NCBI RefSeq assembly: GCF_905220415.1
Contig: NC_059552.1
Span: forward strand, 4,045,001 to 4,109,000
Reading direction: 5' to 3'
Length of the DNA stretch: 64,000 bases
DNA from: Colias croceus
Taxonomy: Eukaryota; Arthropoda; Insecta; Lepidoptera; Pieridae
Shown: positions 12,769-26,425 of the stretch, piece by piece
Layout of the letters: the number at the start of each line of letters is the position of its first letter
How positions within the stretch are numbered: the stretch's first letter is position 1
Translations under genes and position numbers: made by a program
The notes under the pieces: generated by a model
What the model saw: the letters and a program-made list of their open reading frames with translations, nothing else
What the model was told of the DNA's origin: nothing
The model's database searches: none

Positions 12769-12996
12769 AAAATAAAATCTCTTTTACGAGAACAGTATAT
12801 TTTTTACCCAATTGAAATCATGTTTTTAAATGATGTATTTGAAAAAAGTACTTTGTTATTGTTTAAAAAATTATATAATAATTTGTTTTCATTAAACTTT
12901 TAGATAACATCACGGCCACATTGTGGTACCTAATTAAATTTGAATACGTTTTGAAGATAAACTTTTATCTAAAAATTTTATGACTTACAAATAGAG

Positions 12997-13018
12997 GTGT
13001 ACACTGTACAGTGTACAC
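12997..13018. repeat. Perfect 22-bp palindrome
   Basis: The 11-base half-site GTGTACACTGT is followed directly by its reverse complement, with no loop. Nothing annotated overlaps it. Confidence 0.8.
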
Positions 13019-13693
13019 GTAATTAAGCCTTAAATCTCCAGGTAGGTAATAGCTAAAAGAAAATTATGCGGCCTTGCTTTGTTATAAATTACTTTCTTCG
13101 GCAATTTACATAATCCCACATATTGAATAGACAACGATAAATATGAATACCTCAAGTTATGCTATTACCTATATAATTAATGCGTTGTTCGTTAAATAAT
13201 AATTAATATTATATGTATTATGCAAAGGAACAATTTTGCTCCGAATAAATTTACTTTGCCTTGTGTTGCGAGGCTACTATGCGATAGTACCTAGATAACG
13301 TACGGTCTATTACGTAAAAATATAATAACACTTGCTATTCAAAAGGTTATCTGAAACGATTGTAATTATTTGCAGGAATGTAGTACTTAGTTTTAGGTAG
13401 AACACACGGCTCCTTATTTATTCGGTCGTATATCTCAAAGCAAATAAGAAACGAATGCGCGCGATAAGAAATAAATAATAACGCTAGTGTTATGCCGACT
13501 ATGCGGCGTTTTGATCGTGATACATGAAATAATTACTAAGGAAAATGTAATTTTATTTGAGTTCGTATTCCCACAGTACGGAAAAACTGCGAGCTATTTC
13601 TACGCTGTTCCTTGTTACCAATTTTCGTGGCTGCGTTGCATATTTTATTGTAGGAGGAGATTCTGTCTGACTATAATGGTGTTTTGTTAAAAA

Positions 13694-13845
13694 ATGGATA
13701 GTGATGTGTTCATAGAATCATCTTTACCCCTACCCCGGACTCGACTGAAATGGCTGTTACGGCGGGAAAGCCTTCCCATAGCAACTATACGAAAAGCCTG
13801 GCTCAAAAGTAGAACGAGCATATCACCAGAAAGTTGGCGAAGACG
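13694..13845 (+). CDS. GRAM-domain gene, alternative first coding exon A
   Basis: ATG at 13694 opens 50 codons beginning MDSDVFIESSLPLPRTRLKW and rich in Arg and Trp (RKAWLKSRTS, SPESWRRR). A donor GTAATT follows at 13846. Two bases (CG) are left over, which the first base of 35103 or 44178 completes to Arg. This is the same phase as the other three first exons. Spliced to 35103 and 44178 it gives about 416 aa. The basic, aromatic N terminus could bind membrane, but this is inference. Confidence 0.65.
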
Positions 13846-14495
13846 GTAATTTTTGTTTAAATTACATTGTTGATTTAACCTCTAACTTCAATTTTAATGA
13901 TAAATGGGTAATCAGGAAACACTCCATATCACAGTGCCTATTTTGCTTTATCTCGTATTTAAAGTAAATTAAGGTTTATGACCGTACGAAAACAATTAAT
14001 GTAGGAACTTATAACTACCTACCTACTTAGATACCTATCAATTTTTTATTTCAGGTTTGTAACTTGAAAATATATTATATTTTAATGAACTACGGAAATG
14101 TTAGTCTTAAAATATTTGTATAATCAAAAAAATACAATTATTAATTATTATCGAATAGGTAAGTAGGTACTGGCGAAGCTATTACGCTAGCTACTAGTTA
14201 TTATTCTGTGCTATTACCTAATTGATAGGTATGATATCAATAATAATTAGAAGATAGGAACATCGTACCCAAAATTTCCGCATATAAACGTGGAGGTTAG
14301 GTACCTATGTGTTAGGTATTCCATCTATATAGGAGACAAGAAATCCAAGTACCTATATCCTGTAACTAATTCCTTATTAGGTTAAAGCATTCAATGTTGT
14401 TTTTGTTCATTTTCCATATACCTATACTACCTACCTATGTAAAAGTGTACACAAGTAAACACAAACATATCTACGTGTCATGCCATATTATCCAT

Positions 14496-14715
14496 ACTAA
14501 TATTATAAATATGCGAAAGTAACTCTGTCTGTCTGTCTGTTACTCAATCACGCCCTAACTACTGAACCAATTTGCATGAAATTTAGTATAGAGATATTTT
14601 GATACCCGAGAAAGGACATAGGATAGGTTTTATCCCGAAAATCCCACGGGAACGGGAACTATGCGGGTTTTTCTTTGACTGCGCGGGCGATGCCGCGGGT
14701 GGAAAGCTAGTGTGA
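14496..14715 (+). repeat. Lep1/Helitron-like repeat copy (GTCT subtype)
   Basis: Starts CCATACTAATATTATAAAT, carries a GTCTGTCTGTCTGT run and ends TGCCGCGGGTGGAAAGCTAGT. It aligns along its length with 33680-33916. Confidence 0.7.
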
Positions 14716-16592
14716 TATAGGTATACTACAAATTACAATGAGCTAAATATCACGTCGGCCATGAAATTATGCAACACCTTGATACAATATACTTGACTTC
14801 CACTAAAATGTAAACTTTCTGCTAACAGATAACATTATCTGTTATCACCTCTCAATTTCGTACACAAAAGATTTGCGAAGCAAATAGATATGCTATGATA
14901 ACTCTGATTTTTACCACTTACATAACAACAAAAAATGAACTACTTGAATTAATCATTATAATATAATATTTGATAGATACCTACTAAGTATACAGTATAC
15001 GACATACGTACCCCCAAAGTTCTTACCTCGCAATTATTTATCCAATTTCCTAATACGACACTGGTCTGTGTATGATTTCATCCTTTCACCTTGTTTTGTT
15101 TGTCCAATTTTAGTGTAAGACTTAGCCACTTTTGATTAGAAAAAAATGAATTTAAAAATGTTACGGCAGTTTTTAATATGAGCGCGAACAGCGAATAGAA
15201 TATTAATTCTGGAATCTGATGCGTTCTAGAAGTTTTCAAATTTTACCACAGATTAATTATAAGAAAAAGTCAAATTGACAGTTTTAAACGAAATAGAAAG
15301 TAAAGTTTTTTTGCATTATATATCCATGATTATTGCATTGATTATAATAAACTTAAAAATAATTTCTTATCGGCCCACTCAACACATTGTGATTAATAAT
15401 CAAAGAAAGGTCTTTTATATTCCTACTTAGTTACTTAACTCATATTTAATTAATTAATTACTGAATTTTAATTTTTAATTAGCAATCTCGAGATGATCGG
15501 CTATCATATCAGGAACTCATAATGTTAGATCCCTAAATATCCATTTCAATTAGCAAATTAGGTTACAAGTGTTTACGAGGTCTTTGCCCGGTATTAATCG
15601 GCGCAGTTTCACATGTAATGAATAAATGACCTGAATAAATTTTAATGTTTTGCTCCAGCGGGAGTTGTGCCAAAATGTATATCGATGACAAACAAACAGT
15701 TGATAGTTGATCTTACAACATTCGTGGTAACTACATAAAGTGCCAACCATAACTGCGTCGAGTACAGAAGGATTATAACGTAGGTACCTATTTTTGGTGG
15801 TGACATCACTGTTTTTATTCGTTCCTTATTTTAACGTAATTTTAACTATGTACTGATATTGCATTATAATATTTTATGTTTAAGACAGTGACGTGATGTT
15901 TTTATTTCAATTTTCAATAGGTACACAAAGTGAATTGATATTTTATACAATGGCAAATTGGAATTAATGATAATCACAATTTGTACATTTGAAAGAATTG
16001 CAAATTTATTTAGGTACGTTATTTTAAAGGCATTCATAGATTTAATACTAATGAAGGCATTTTACATACACTTTCAAGGTGACCATATGATTTGAAAACA
16101 TAATATATGTAGGTAAAATAGTATGATCCGGATGTGCGATGGATGTAATTAACTTGTTACATTTTTAGACGTTAAAAGTAAAAGAAACAACTTTTGGGGG
16201 AATAACTACATTATGCGCAATAGTTTAGAGTAAAAATAGATGTAAGTGCGTAAATTTTTCCAGCTATTACAGTTTGAATCATCTAACGATACAAGCGATG
16301 ACTGAAACGTGTTCGTGTACCTAAGTGATGTTATATTGGTGCAAAGTTGACAGGTTATTTAGCTTCCTGGAAGCGAACTATTTCGCATCGTTTGATGTAT
16401 GATCTTGTACAAGGAAGAAATTTGACGCATCAGATGTTACTATAAAGTGTAAACAAACATTCACTGTTTACATCTTTGAAAATGTTCGATTACGTGCATT
16501 TCTCTATACTTACACAAAACTCAGTATGATGGCTAATGTTTGCTTGTGTGTTTTTAAAACCACAGGTATTATTTTATGCTCTCTAATGAGAC

Positions 16593-16644
16593 ACTGGAAA
16601 TATGTACAGTAAAAGTTAATACTTTTACTGTACATATTTCCAGT
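16593..16644. repeat. Perfect 24-bp inverted repeat with 4-nt loop
   Basis: Arm 16593-16616 (ACTGGAAATATGTACAGTAA then AAGT) and its exact reverse complement 16621-16644 are separated by TAAT. No coding role is visible. Confidence 0.85.
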
Positions 16645-18240
16645 CTTCAGTTAATGTTCATGGGCGGTGATGATAGATAACCCCAAAAAAGAAAAATATT
16701 ATATGTAGTTTACTTGACCACCCTTGTACCCATAGTACCACATAATGATTTAAGTCTACGTTTAAAATACAGAAAAAAGTAAACGTAGGCATAATTTTTT
16801 TTGGAAATATAGTTACTTTTTCAAATTTCACATTCAAATTAAATTCTAAAAAATTAAATACATAAATTATATACATAAATTAAATACATATTAGGTATCG
16901 TATAGGTAATCCTTTTTTGTTAGAATTGAATTTGAACAGATAATATTATGATATTTTAATATTGTATAAGTAAGTAGTTACTCAAACAATGTTTTTGTAC
17001 GTTCATTTACCTAACAGATTTAATTATTTCCAGTGACATTTTCGATGTTCTATAGCTTGAAAAAAATCCAAAACCCAAAAATTAAATACAATTAACAAAT
17101 AACAACCATAAGTATTATTCATGTATTGCTAGTGTATTTTTAGTGTTCAAAAGTGGTAGGTACGATATAAGTAACTATGTACCTGTACGGCCTGTACCTA
17201 CCAAGTACCGACGCGACGTGATACCGACCGCGGACCGACCATTTTATAAAGCGTTGCAATGTTTGCATTATCCGGTTCCTGGTTACCCTGGTGATCCCAC
17301 TTTTGTTTTCCCTTCTTTTCCATAGTGTTATTGATCGTGTTGAAACTGATTGTATGAAAGTTCCCTGTTTGGTTTATAAACTTCTTAATCAGTTTGATAG
17401 TGGATAGAACTGTGGGATAGAAGGTACCCAAGGCACCCAAACCTACCTATTAAACTTTTTAAGTGAAACTTTTATTACATCGTCTCAAACTTTTTGGTCT
17501 GTGTAGCGCATGTCGCGTGACGCACGATACGTACGATAATTATCGTACAAATACGATAATTTTTAGTTAAATGTCTATAGTGTGAAAAAAAGTTTCACTT
17601 TTACCGTGGTTTCATAAAACCACACAACTTTTTATTATCTATGGCTGTTTCAAAAACCAAAAACAGACAATGTAGAATTTAGACCTATGTAGAACATCAG
17701 ATTTACGCAAGCAGACCTGTGAGCAGACCTAAGCAGACGATTAATAAATCAAATTATGTCACACTTCACTACATAATATTATGTAGGTACCTACCTATTT
17801 AAGTTCAAGTAGGTAGGTATTTACACAGAAATTGTGGGTATTTATAAGTTTTTAAAATAACGATCGTTAATCTATTTTATATGTGTGAATTATGCCTTAT
17901 ATATATATACAGTATTATCTATGCCTTATATTATGGGGTGTCTATTACTTATGTACTTATGGTGGGTTTATAAATTATGTAACTAGGTAGTTACTTATCA
18001 AAACGGATTTGGATCCTTATTGATTTTAAGGAACTTTCTTTAATCTTTTTAATATTGCGTGAGTTGCTTATTGTTGCTTATTTAAAGTAGGTAAACAATT
18101 AATAATTAATAATTATATATGTTCTTAAAGATAGGTAATATAGACGAACAATATAATACGTACCTAAATAACATTATTATTGTATAGCATCATACACCAA
18201 ACCTTGTCCTATAGGAGGGCGGGGGCAACCGGTAGACGTA

Positions 18241-18670
18241 AACGAACCGCTCCGTGCCTATCCGCGTCCGCGATTCCGCGCTCCACTTGTTCAGTATTCG
18301 TCAACAGCTGTTTCGAGTCGAGCGGCTTTACGTTCATCGAACACGTGAAGACGTTTCATTATGTTTTACGTTACCGAACGAAACGAAACGTCAAACTAAT
18401 ATTGTAAACAACATAGTGTATCAATTCATTTATCGATGTTTTTGGCGGTGAATGTAAATTAGCTATGAAACTATTTCCAAAGCGCCAAAAATAATAGCGC
18501 GTCTGAACAAGTGAATTGTTTTGTGTCCAATTGGATTTAAAGTTCCGTTAAAGAGTTGCCTCACTTCTTGGAAGATGTACTGTGTGACTTCGTAAAGGTA
18601 TTTGTGTTGTTTATAAAGTGTATATCGCTGTCGAAAATGATCAAATGATTTTCCACAAAATACCTTATCC
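18241..18670 (+). promoter_or_regulatory. Promoter and 5' leader of first exon B
   Basis: A GC-richer block with several CG dinucleotides precedes the ATG at 18671. An arthropod initiator-like TTCAGTATT lies at 18290-18298, with no TATA box at the expected distance. The leader would be about 380 nt. Confidence 0.4.
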
Positions 18671-19038
18671 ATGAAGGACATTCCCGATGAAATTATGCTG
18701 TGCTTAGTGCAAAGTTTTAGAGATCGAGACAACGGTTATGGCAAAAGTCGTGAATCCGTTGAATGTGAGGTGACTGACAGCAATAACGTTAAGACTAAAA
18801 AGAAAAGTGAAAAGCGTGTTACTTTGGCCAAGGACTCTTACTCTGAAGCGAGTGGACTCAGTGACGTAGAATTACGAAAGCCCTCCCTAAGTGTACGCAG
18901 GTCCTTTAGGGCATCAGGCGAGAAGTTTCTCAAAAACTTTCCGGACGTTAAAAGAAGCTTTAGTGACCGTTTCTCAGTCATATCGGATGCAAGTGGAAAA
19001 AGGCCCCAAAAAGCTTTCTCGACCATTAGGAAAACTTG
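18671..19038 (+). CDS. GRAM-domain gene, alternative first coding exon B
   Basis: ATG at 18671 opens 122 codons, then donor GTAAAT at 19039, with TG left over (Trp once joined to G). It begins MKDIPDEIMLCLVQSFRDRD. It is rich in Ser, Lys and Arg, with a basic repeat-like part (KPSLSVRRSFRASGEKFLKN, VKRSFSDRFSVISDASGKRP). This is the longest N terminus of the gene; with cassette 35103 and the constant exons the protein is about 488 aa. The many Ser next to Arg/Lys suggest phosphorylation sites, by inference. Without splicing the frame would stop one codon later. Confidence 0.75.
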
Positions 19039-20117
19039 GTAAATATTACTTATAAAATACTGTTTTTCCTTTTTGTTAGAGTAATTGATCAGCAGATAAT
19101 TCAAGGAAATTGGTCTAAATACCTGTCTGAACATAGGTAGTAAACTAGTAAAATATAATTTCTGCTTTCCATGTTTATCATTAAGTTTATAAAATGATAA
19201 AACATGGCCTTTAACTTAAAAAATGCTAATCAAAAATTATCTTTTTGAGGTTATCAATTTTTCAACAAAATATTCGATTTCAAATTTTTATCACTTAACA
19301 TTCCTACTTCTGAAATTTTAATAATTTTTTTGACTGTCTGAAAGATGGGGTTTTGAATTATAGAATAAAGTCAATACACAAAGTATTGTTTGACTCAATA
19401 ATGATTTAGTTTAAGTGGCTTGCACTTTACAATCATCATTATATTTTATAGTCTAGTTCAGCCTAAGCTATTCACTGACATATTGGTTTTTAGATGTTAA
19501 TAATTCAAAGCTGTTGCTTCTAAAAGAATCCCGGTGGACAGATAAATATTTGACGATGATACAAATCTATTTAGCTAATAGAGTTCCTGGGCAACTAGCA
19601 CATATCTCTAAGACCTGACCAAGAAATTTCTCTTTGTTAGTCCTCACGGGTAATCAAACATAACATTTTACCTATGCTTATTCATAATCACTGAACCAAA
19701 AAGATGGTCATCGCCTGCTTAATCAACCAGGTTCAAGAATATTACCTATATAGTTCAGTCATAATTTTACTTGTGAAATGTTAAAATTTAATAGGTACAA
19801 ATATAAAAGTAAATTCTATCCTATAAATAATAGTAGTACAAAAATAGATAAACAAAACAACAATAAACTTAGTTTTAACTTTATAGTTAACAACTATTAT
19901 ATATTTGAACTCAATTCTGCTTGAATACATATTTAAGAAGACTAGGCTTAATATTATATGGAATACAGATTTTTTTAAAACAACACACCTTAGTGTAACA
20001 GGGCACAGTTTTATATTTTGTTCTAGCTAAGCGCCTTCCAGTTCGATCACTGATTTACAATTTAATAACTTTCAAGTTAAGAGTCAGCATAATAATTCTG
20101 ACTTTTATCTATTTCTA

Positions 20118-20310
20118 GCATACCGCCCGCGGCTTCGCCCGCTTTGTCTAAAACCTAATAAATTATAAACTAAAACCTTCCTCTTGAATCACTCTATCTA
20201 TTAAAAAAAATGCATCAAAATATGTTGTGTAGTTTTAAAGATGTAAGCATACAAAGGGACATAGGGACGCAGAAAGCGACTTTGTTTTATACTATTTAGT
20301 GAAGTACTTT
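20118..20310 (-). repeat. Lep1-like repeat fragment
   Basis: Starts CTAGCATACCGCCCGCGGCT, the reverse complement of the GC-rich end of Lep1-type repeats, followed by diverged AT-rich sequence. Confidence 0.45.
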
Positions 20311-22469
20311 CTGTTAAATACTGTATATTATCTGATAAGTTGTTTAGCTATTATATCAGTCCAGTATGAGTGTTCAATGATTGGCGTCAATCATGTTTCT
20401 AAGTAATCTATACTAATCTAAATAAACACGGCTTATCCATCTTCTTGTTATCAAAGATAAGATAGCCAGGTGTTGAGGAAATAAAATATCTTTATGTACA
20501 CCTGTTGTGCTATAAATTGTAAACATAGGATTAGAATTATGAACAGAATTTTACAATTCTACGGCAGAATCAAATATGTTTACTTTAAATAATAAATTAT
20601 TAGATTTGTAAATGTTAATTAACAGAACTACGTGTTTTCCTTTATGTTACCTTTTGCTTAAAGTTTATTTATAGGATTTAATGGGAATATAATACTAAAT
20701 TCCCGTCTTTCCTTGTTTTATATTATTATTTTTGTCAAAATATTATAAGCAATAGTTAATTTAAAGTAGTTAAAAATACTATAAAATTGAAATATCTTCA
20801 ACTTTCTGGTTAAACTTAATTATTATGAAATTTGTAACATTAAATTTTATTAAACATTCCAAAGGTCTTTAGAAAGTTAAATTAGATAATAAACTCTCAT
20901 GAAATATGTTAATTTATCTAAGTACAACCAATTAAATGTGATAACAGTCCTTAATTTGAAGTAATTTTCAAAGCAAGTAGGTACTTAATTTAAAACTTAA
21001 ATTTAGCATTTAAGTAATTTAACAAATAAGTAATTTTAATTATAATTTAATATTAAATATGCGAATTTAGCGAAGATGTCTTGCTTAAATTGAACAATGA
21101 ATCTTCATTAAATATCATTAGACATATTATACCCTATTGACCTTTGCCAATTTAAATTAGTGCACCGCTGAGGTGTTCCTTATAGTGGCTGTTACATAGA
21201 TGTTGGATAAATTTAAAATTTGATTTCAGTTAACTATTTAGTCTGTTTTTTTCTTTTCTTTTATCAAGTGTCTGAATCATCCTTAGCTTATAAATTGATA
21301 CTATAAATATATAAGTAAATCCCTCTCAATTACTTTGGTTAGTCATAAGTTCTTGCTCTGATATTTAAATAATTTTGAAATTTGTTTTATTAATTTCCAC
21401 TTAAATCATCACAACAGCCAATAGTGGTTATTTAAATTATCAATACAAGTTTGAGATAAAGCATGCAATTTAGTCCTAATAGAGAAGACAATGATTTAAT
21501 TATTCACATAATATGATGTCGTAATGTGATGATAGAGTTTTACCACATGTTACTGACCTACTTTATGTTGAACTGTATCACCGAAATAACTCGTATACGT
21601 AAAGGCCAACATATTTTTGTCGTTATCCGAGATCTATGTATTCGATTTTAGTGATAATTGCTATGTAAATAAGGTCCTGTTTTGTTTTGACGAAAATTGA
21701 AGGATATGATTATTACATAATTTTGTGCAAATTTAAATGTTTTATGTTTTACATAGTAGGAACAGACGGGATGTATGATATCTGCCTACGATAAAAATAA
21801 AAAAAAAAATTGATAACTTCGTCTGAAACTCATTTAAATTTCAATAAAATTCATTGGTTTCTACTTTCTACCTAACTATATTATCATTATGTTAAAAAAA
21901 AAAAAAAAACGAAGCATGCAATACCGATAAGACTAAAAACGAATAATAGTTAGTTCAATATATATCATAGAGTTAGTTACAAACTTGTTCCATTTTAAAA
22001 TAGTGCGAGTAAATAATACTTAAACAGACCTATAATTTACATTTTTATCATAATACATTACGTTATCATAGTTAAATAAATAGCATGTAATGTATGATAG
22101 TTAGTAAACTTAAAAATGGGGGCGCGACTATGAGGTCATACTAGGAAGCCAAGGAAGTTGCAGCCCTGAGAAACGGTCGTTTTCTTTGTTATAAATCTTG
22201 CAAGTAGTCCTTCGTACTCTTACGTGCAATATTGTTTTATTTTATTTTTTTATTATGTTAATGATTATAGACCATATTGTTGTATAAGATTAACGACAGT
22301 CTTCTAAACAAAATCTTGTTCTATCGTACTTTAGGTAGGTAACTATGTCAGTAAAATATTCTTCCCTTGATCTAAAGTTTTAAAAGAAAATAGTGTGTTC
22401 ATTGTTCCTCCACAACACAACATTATACATATATGTATATATTTCCTTGAAAAGGTACACAGACATTAG

Positions 22470-22577
22470 ACATGTATGTTTTTGTGGCCATAAATGGGTC
22501 AGTTCGATAAGAAAAACTGACGATCAAATAGAGGAACCCACGGGACCGCTAGATGAACGTATTGGTTTAAGTATTGT
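22470..22577 (+). CDS. Weak candidate cassette exon of the GRAM-domain gene
   Basis: Between GACATTAG and a donor GTAATA lies a 108-nt block. Read in phase 2 it stays open and again leaves two bases, so it would fit the gene's phase. It encodes a Cys-containing start (HVCFCGHKWVSS), then KTDDQIEEPTGPLDERIG. The acceptor has a poor pyrimidine tract, so this may be chance. Confidence 0.22.
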
Positions 22578-25500
22578 GTAATAATAGGTAATTAAAATAT
22601 ATTTTTTTTTCATGACTTCACAATTCTCAACTTCCTAACAAGGGCACGTATAATTTGAATTGATGATTTCATCGAACCGGATATAACAGTTTTGTCTCTG
22701 TTGCTAGGCTGCAGGGCTAATTGAACTACGCTATACATTTATTGCAATTAATTAGGTACATACCTAAATCTCAAATGTATCAGCTATTTATTTAAATACG
22801 ATACAAGGCGAAATAGAATAGATTATTATACAATAATGTGAATTTAATTAAAGAAAAATAATGTTGAATTTATTTAAATATATAGACGAAGCAAACTAAA
22901 GCCTTGATTTGTTAGGTCATTTCCTTTATGATTGTTGTGCTTAGTGGCTTGTTTTTATACTCTTTATAGGTTAAGTATGCCTTTGAATGAAACGTAAGGT
23001 TTCATCGCTGAATTATATATTTAAATTGGTAGATATTATCAATTATGTTCTGATTACTTTTTCTGCGCTTCGTTTTAAAAGGAGTTTTCCTCAGCGGCTC
23101 ACTTCGCCTATACCAAATTAAAGTCCATATCACAAATGACTCTTGTATTGTGTGACTCGTCATCTCAATGATTAGCATCTGTCCATGACCTTAGAGTCTG
23201 CAGCTCTGCAGTAGTTTAACTTCGCCTACGCAAAGTACGTGCCTTGGCAACGTGATACGAGGTTTTCACGGTGACTTATGAAATCCAATATAACTGCATC
23301 CGAGTGTTCCATTTACATTACGTTATGTAATTTATAATAAGCTAGAAAAATGTATTCTTATTGTTAATACAAGTACGCTTTGTGACGGCTTTGTGTAAGT
23401 TATTGCTTATACAAAATTTTGAAAAACAAGATTTTTTGCGGTTACATTTGTAACTTGTATCATAGTGTACCTATTATAATTATTGTTGTAAAATTTCCAA
23501 TAGCTGCTTTTTGTTGCTGTTTTTGTAGATCCCAAAAGCTTGACGTAGGTAATATGTTTTTATAATCAGTTTTTTAATTTTCAGTTTTTAATTATTAAAG
23601 TAAGAATGTACTTTTGATTGACTTCATTTTAATTTGAATGTAGTTATAGTAGATAGTAGAAGTTATTACGCTTTCAATGATGCCATTGAATTAATTATAT
23701 TATTATTGGTTCTTGGAAAAAGGTAACTATAGTCATTTTCTACATTGTTTTGCCGATTCCTGTCACAACACAGGCCATGTATTAAGGGCATAATGCTAGA
23801 TAACTTGAACATTTTATATCTGCTGGTGACATCCCACATCATGCAACTTAGATCACAGATAGTACCTTTATGATAAGTTAATTACTTATTTAATTTAATA
23901 AAGATTAAGGAGTAAGGACAGATTAACATAAGAAGTATTATATAATATATAGTTAACGTGAATTATCCATAGATACCTACATAGTTCAAAACATGACATC
24001 ATCGTTTTTGTTAATTGGAACTGCAACATTTTCATTTCAACTTATATTTGATTGGCATTCCCGTTGAATCGCTTATCGCGTGTAAAATTATTAAACGATA
24101 TTGCATATTAATTGAAATTGCGAATGAACTAACGGTGAAAGCAAAATGAGTAAAATAGATATCTATCAATGCTGTAACGCCTTCGCAGTTAGATTCTAGT
24201 TCGATTTTCCTTTGCCACTATTCACTAGCCATCAATTCGTGACTGATAATAGACCGTCAACATCAAGGCCACTCACACATATACGGTGTGACTATATACT
24301 ATTGAATTAAAGTTTAAACATTACACCGCGGTTGTGGCGGTTCCTTAGAGTGACTGTCTCTCCGAAATTAGTCCGCCTCTAGCTTTTTGTAAAGTCCACG
24401 ACGTGTATGGAAGTTGGCATGATGCCAAGTTGTTGTCGTATATAATATCTCGTTAAACGCGATAGGCAGAATTACTCTCCCCGTTTTATTTATATTTTAT
24501 CGATCTAAGTTATTGCCGAAATGGAGATACTAAGGTTCACTTCTATGTCGTTGAATTGACGTCTTCTTTTTGTACTCGAAATATCTGTTTAGTAAATCCG
24601 GCGATCGCGATGGTCTGACGCCAATTATGTGGTTTTTATACGATTGACGAACGCAGTCTTTGCTTTCAAACATAATAGTGTTCGGATGTTAACCAACCAT
24701 CATCACAAGTCACAAGTTAGGTTATGTTGTGAAATGCGTAGGTACCTACGTATTTCCTTTTTCCGTTTTAAATCATGTCAAACTGTTATTCATTTTTTTT
24801 TATAATGATAAGCGGTTTTAATATCTGTTCGTTTGTTAAAGGTTTAACAACTGCGATATATTATCGTCAATCGATTGGGTAAATCTCCAAAGTCTAACTA
24901 CAAGGCCATTATCGCTTGCTATTGATTAAGAAACCAATGACGACCCGAATTTTCTTTAGAATAAGACTCATTTTTTCCACCTTTATTTATTCCTTATCAT
25001 GAGGTTCTAGTCCTTAATTTTAGTTTTTTATGCTCAATATTATAGAAATAATAAATAATTTTGTTCTCTTTTTCATACATCTGTAGCTTAGAATTTCTTA
25101 TGGTACAGACATTATAGATACCATTATATATATACATATAATTGCCCTAAAAAAAGCCTAAAATGAATAATTCGATATTTTCGATAGCATAAATAAACAC
25201 TAGGTAGGTACCTATCTATTTGATCTAAGGTTGTGGCATATTGATATTTAAAATAAGATAAAATGTAAGTAAGTATTTGATTTTATCTGAGATGAATACT
25301 CTTATTTATCTTTGGATCAACATAAAACAAGATTTCCAATAAAACTCCTGAAGAATCCAACACATATATAAAACAATGTAGATACCTACTATACATAAAT
25401 ACATAAATCGAATATTTCAACGTATTTTTCCATAGCATCCGACTGTAATGTTGATTTCGTATCAGTGAAACGAGAGAGATATAGGAAAAATATTGTATTT

Positions 25501-26425
25501 TCCGTGTAATATATCAGTATTTCTCCAAAATGTTTACGTGTCGGCACATATGTTACACGTGATAAGTAATCTTGTTTGTTAGAACGGGTTTGTTTCGTTT
25601 AGTAGGCTAACTAGTGGAGGTCGTGACTCGTAATATGTTACAACAGACTATATTGACATAAAAGCCATTAATCTCTAAAATACCGGTAAATATAGCCTAG
25701 TAAAACTATTCACAGGGTCTGAAAGGACTGTGTTAGGTATATTTCTTATTGTATTGTGAGTTATTTTATAAGGTAAAATAAAGCATTCATATTGACGATA
25801 AACTTTATACGACCTTGACGGCATTCTCGGATCAATACGAAATTCACATGGATGGAATTACTTATTTATGATTATGAGAAACAGCAGTTGAGATTAATTT
25901 TCATATAACGTCATAATCATAATTATATTGTTAAAGCAGGACATGCTCGATCAGGTGTGAATATTTGGCTAACACCTAAGTTAGTTCTTGGCTAGTCATA
26001 TATTGTTTACGATTTGTTCCGTTAATCTTATTATATTTGGCATCGACTTGTCTCCGCAAATACGTTTGCTGCACTGCGACGTGGAAATTATCAGTAAAAA
26101 AATTACACAGTCGTTTTAATTTTTATTGGTGATAACACACGATAATATACCTAAATTGCATTTATGCGCAATTTTACTTTAAAATTGTTATAAATACGAT
26201 GTCGGTGATGGCTTCACCAAGCTTGTGGTATGGGTGGCACTTCCTTATAATACCTGTAAATATTATGGTTAAGTAATTAATGGGATTATGCAATAAGTGT
26301 GGACTTACCGTTTTAGGAGGGTTATAAACCCGCATGGCCTTACGTGTCACCGTCGGACACCGTATTAACTAATGCTGATTAGAATAGTTAATACATAGGT
26401 ATTATAAAAACAGATCCACTAATAA

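Larger units (their letters stand above)
11479..13693. other. Intron DNA with repeats; leader of the exon at 13694 at its end
   Basis: No coding exon recognised. It holds a Lep1-like copy (12560-12768) and a perfect palindrome (12997-13018). The last 250 bases or so, with several short upstream ATG ORFs, are the likely 5' leader of the first exon at 13694. Confidence 0.5.
13846..18240. other. Intron DNA
   Basis: No exon recognised. Contains a Lep1-like repeat (14496-14715) and the long perfect hairpin at 16593-16644. The ORF at 17143-17325 lacks an ATG and splice sites. Confidence 0.6.
19039..26425. other. Intron DNA
   Basis: Large AT-rich intron part. It holds a Lep1-like fragment near 20118-20310 and one weak cassette-exon candidate (22470-22577). 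The GC-richer patches near 23090-23290 and 24340-24660 show no convincing exon. Confidence 0.6.

Noticed and set aside
17143..17325. 60-codon ORF rich in Pro/Arg
   Set aside because: Starts at GTG, not ATG, and has no acceptor or donor that fits neighbouring exons.
23239..23251. Second X-box-like GTGCCTTGGCAAC
   Set aside because: The left half does not fit RYYNYY, and no nearby exon was found.
24521..24534. ATGGAGATACTAAG before GTTCAC, phase 2, as a fifth first exon of the GRAM-domain gene
   Set aside because: Only four codons and a poor donor; phase agreement alone is a one-in-three chance.
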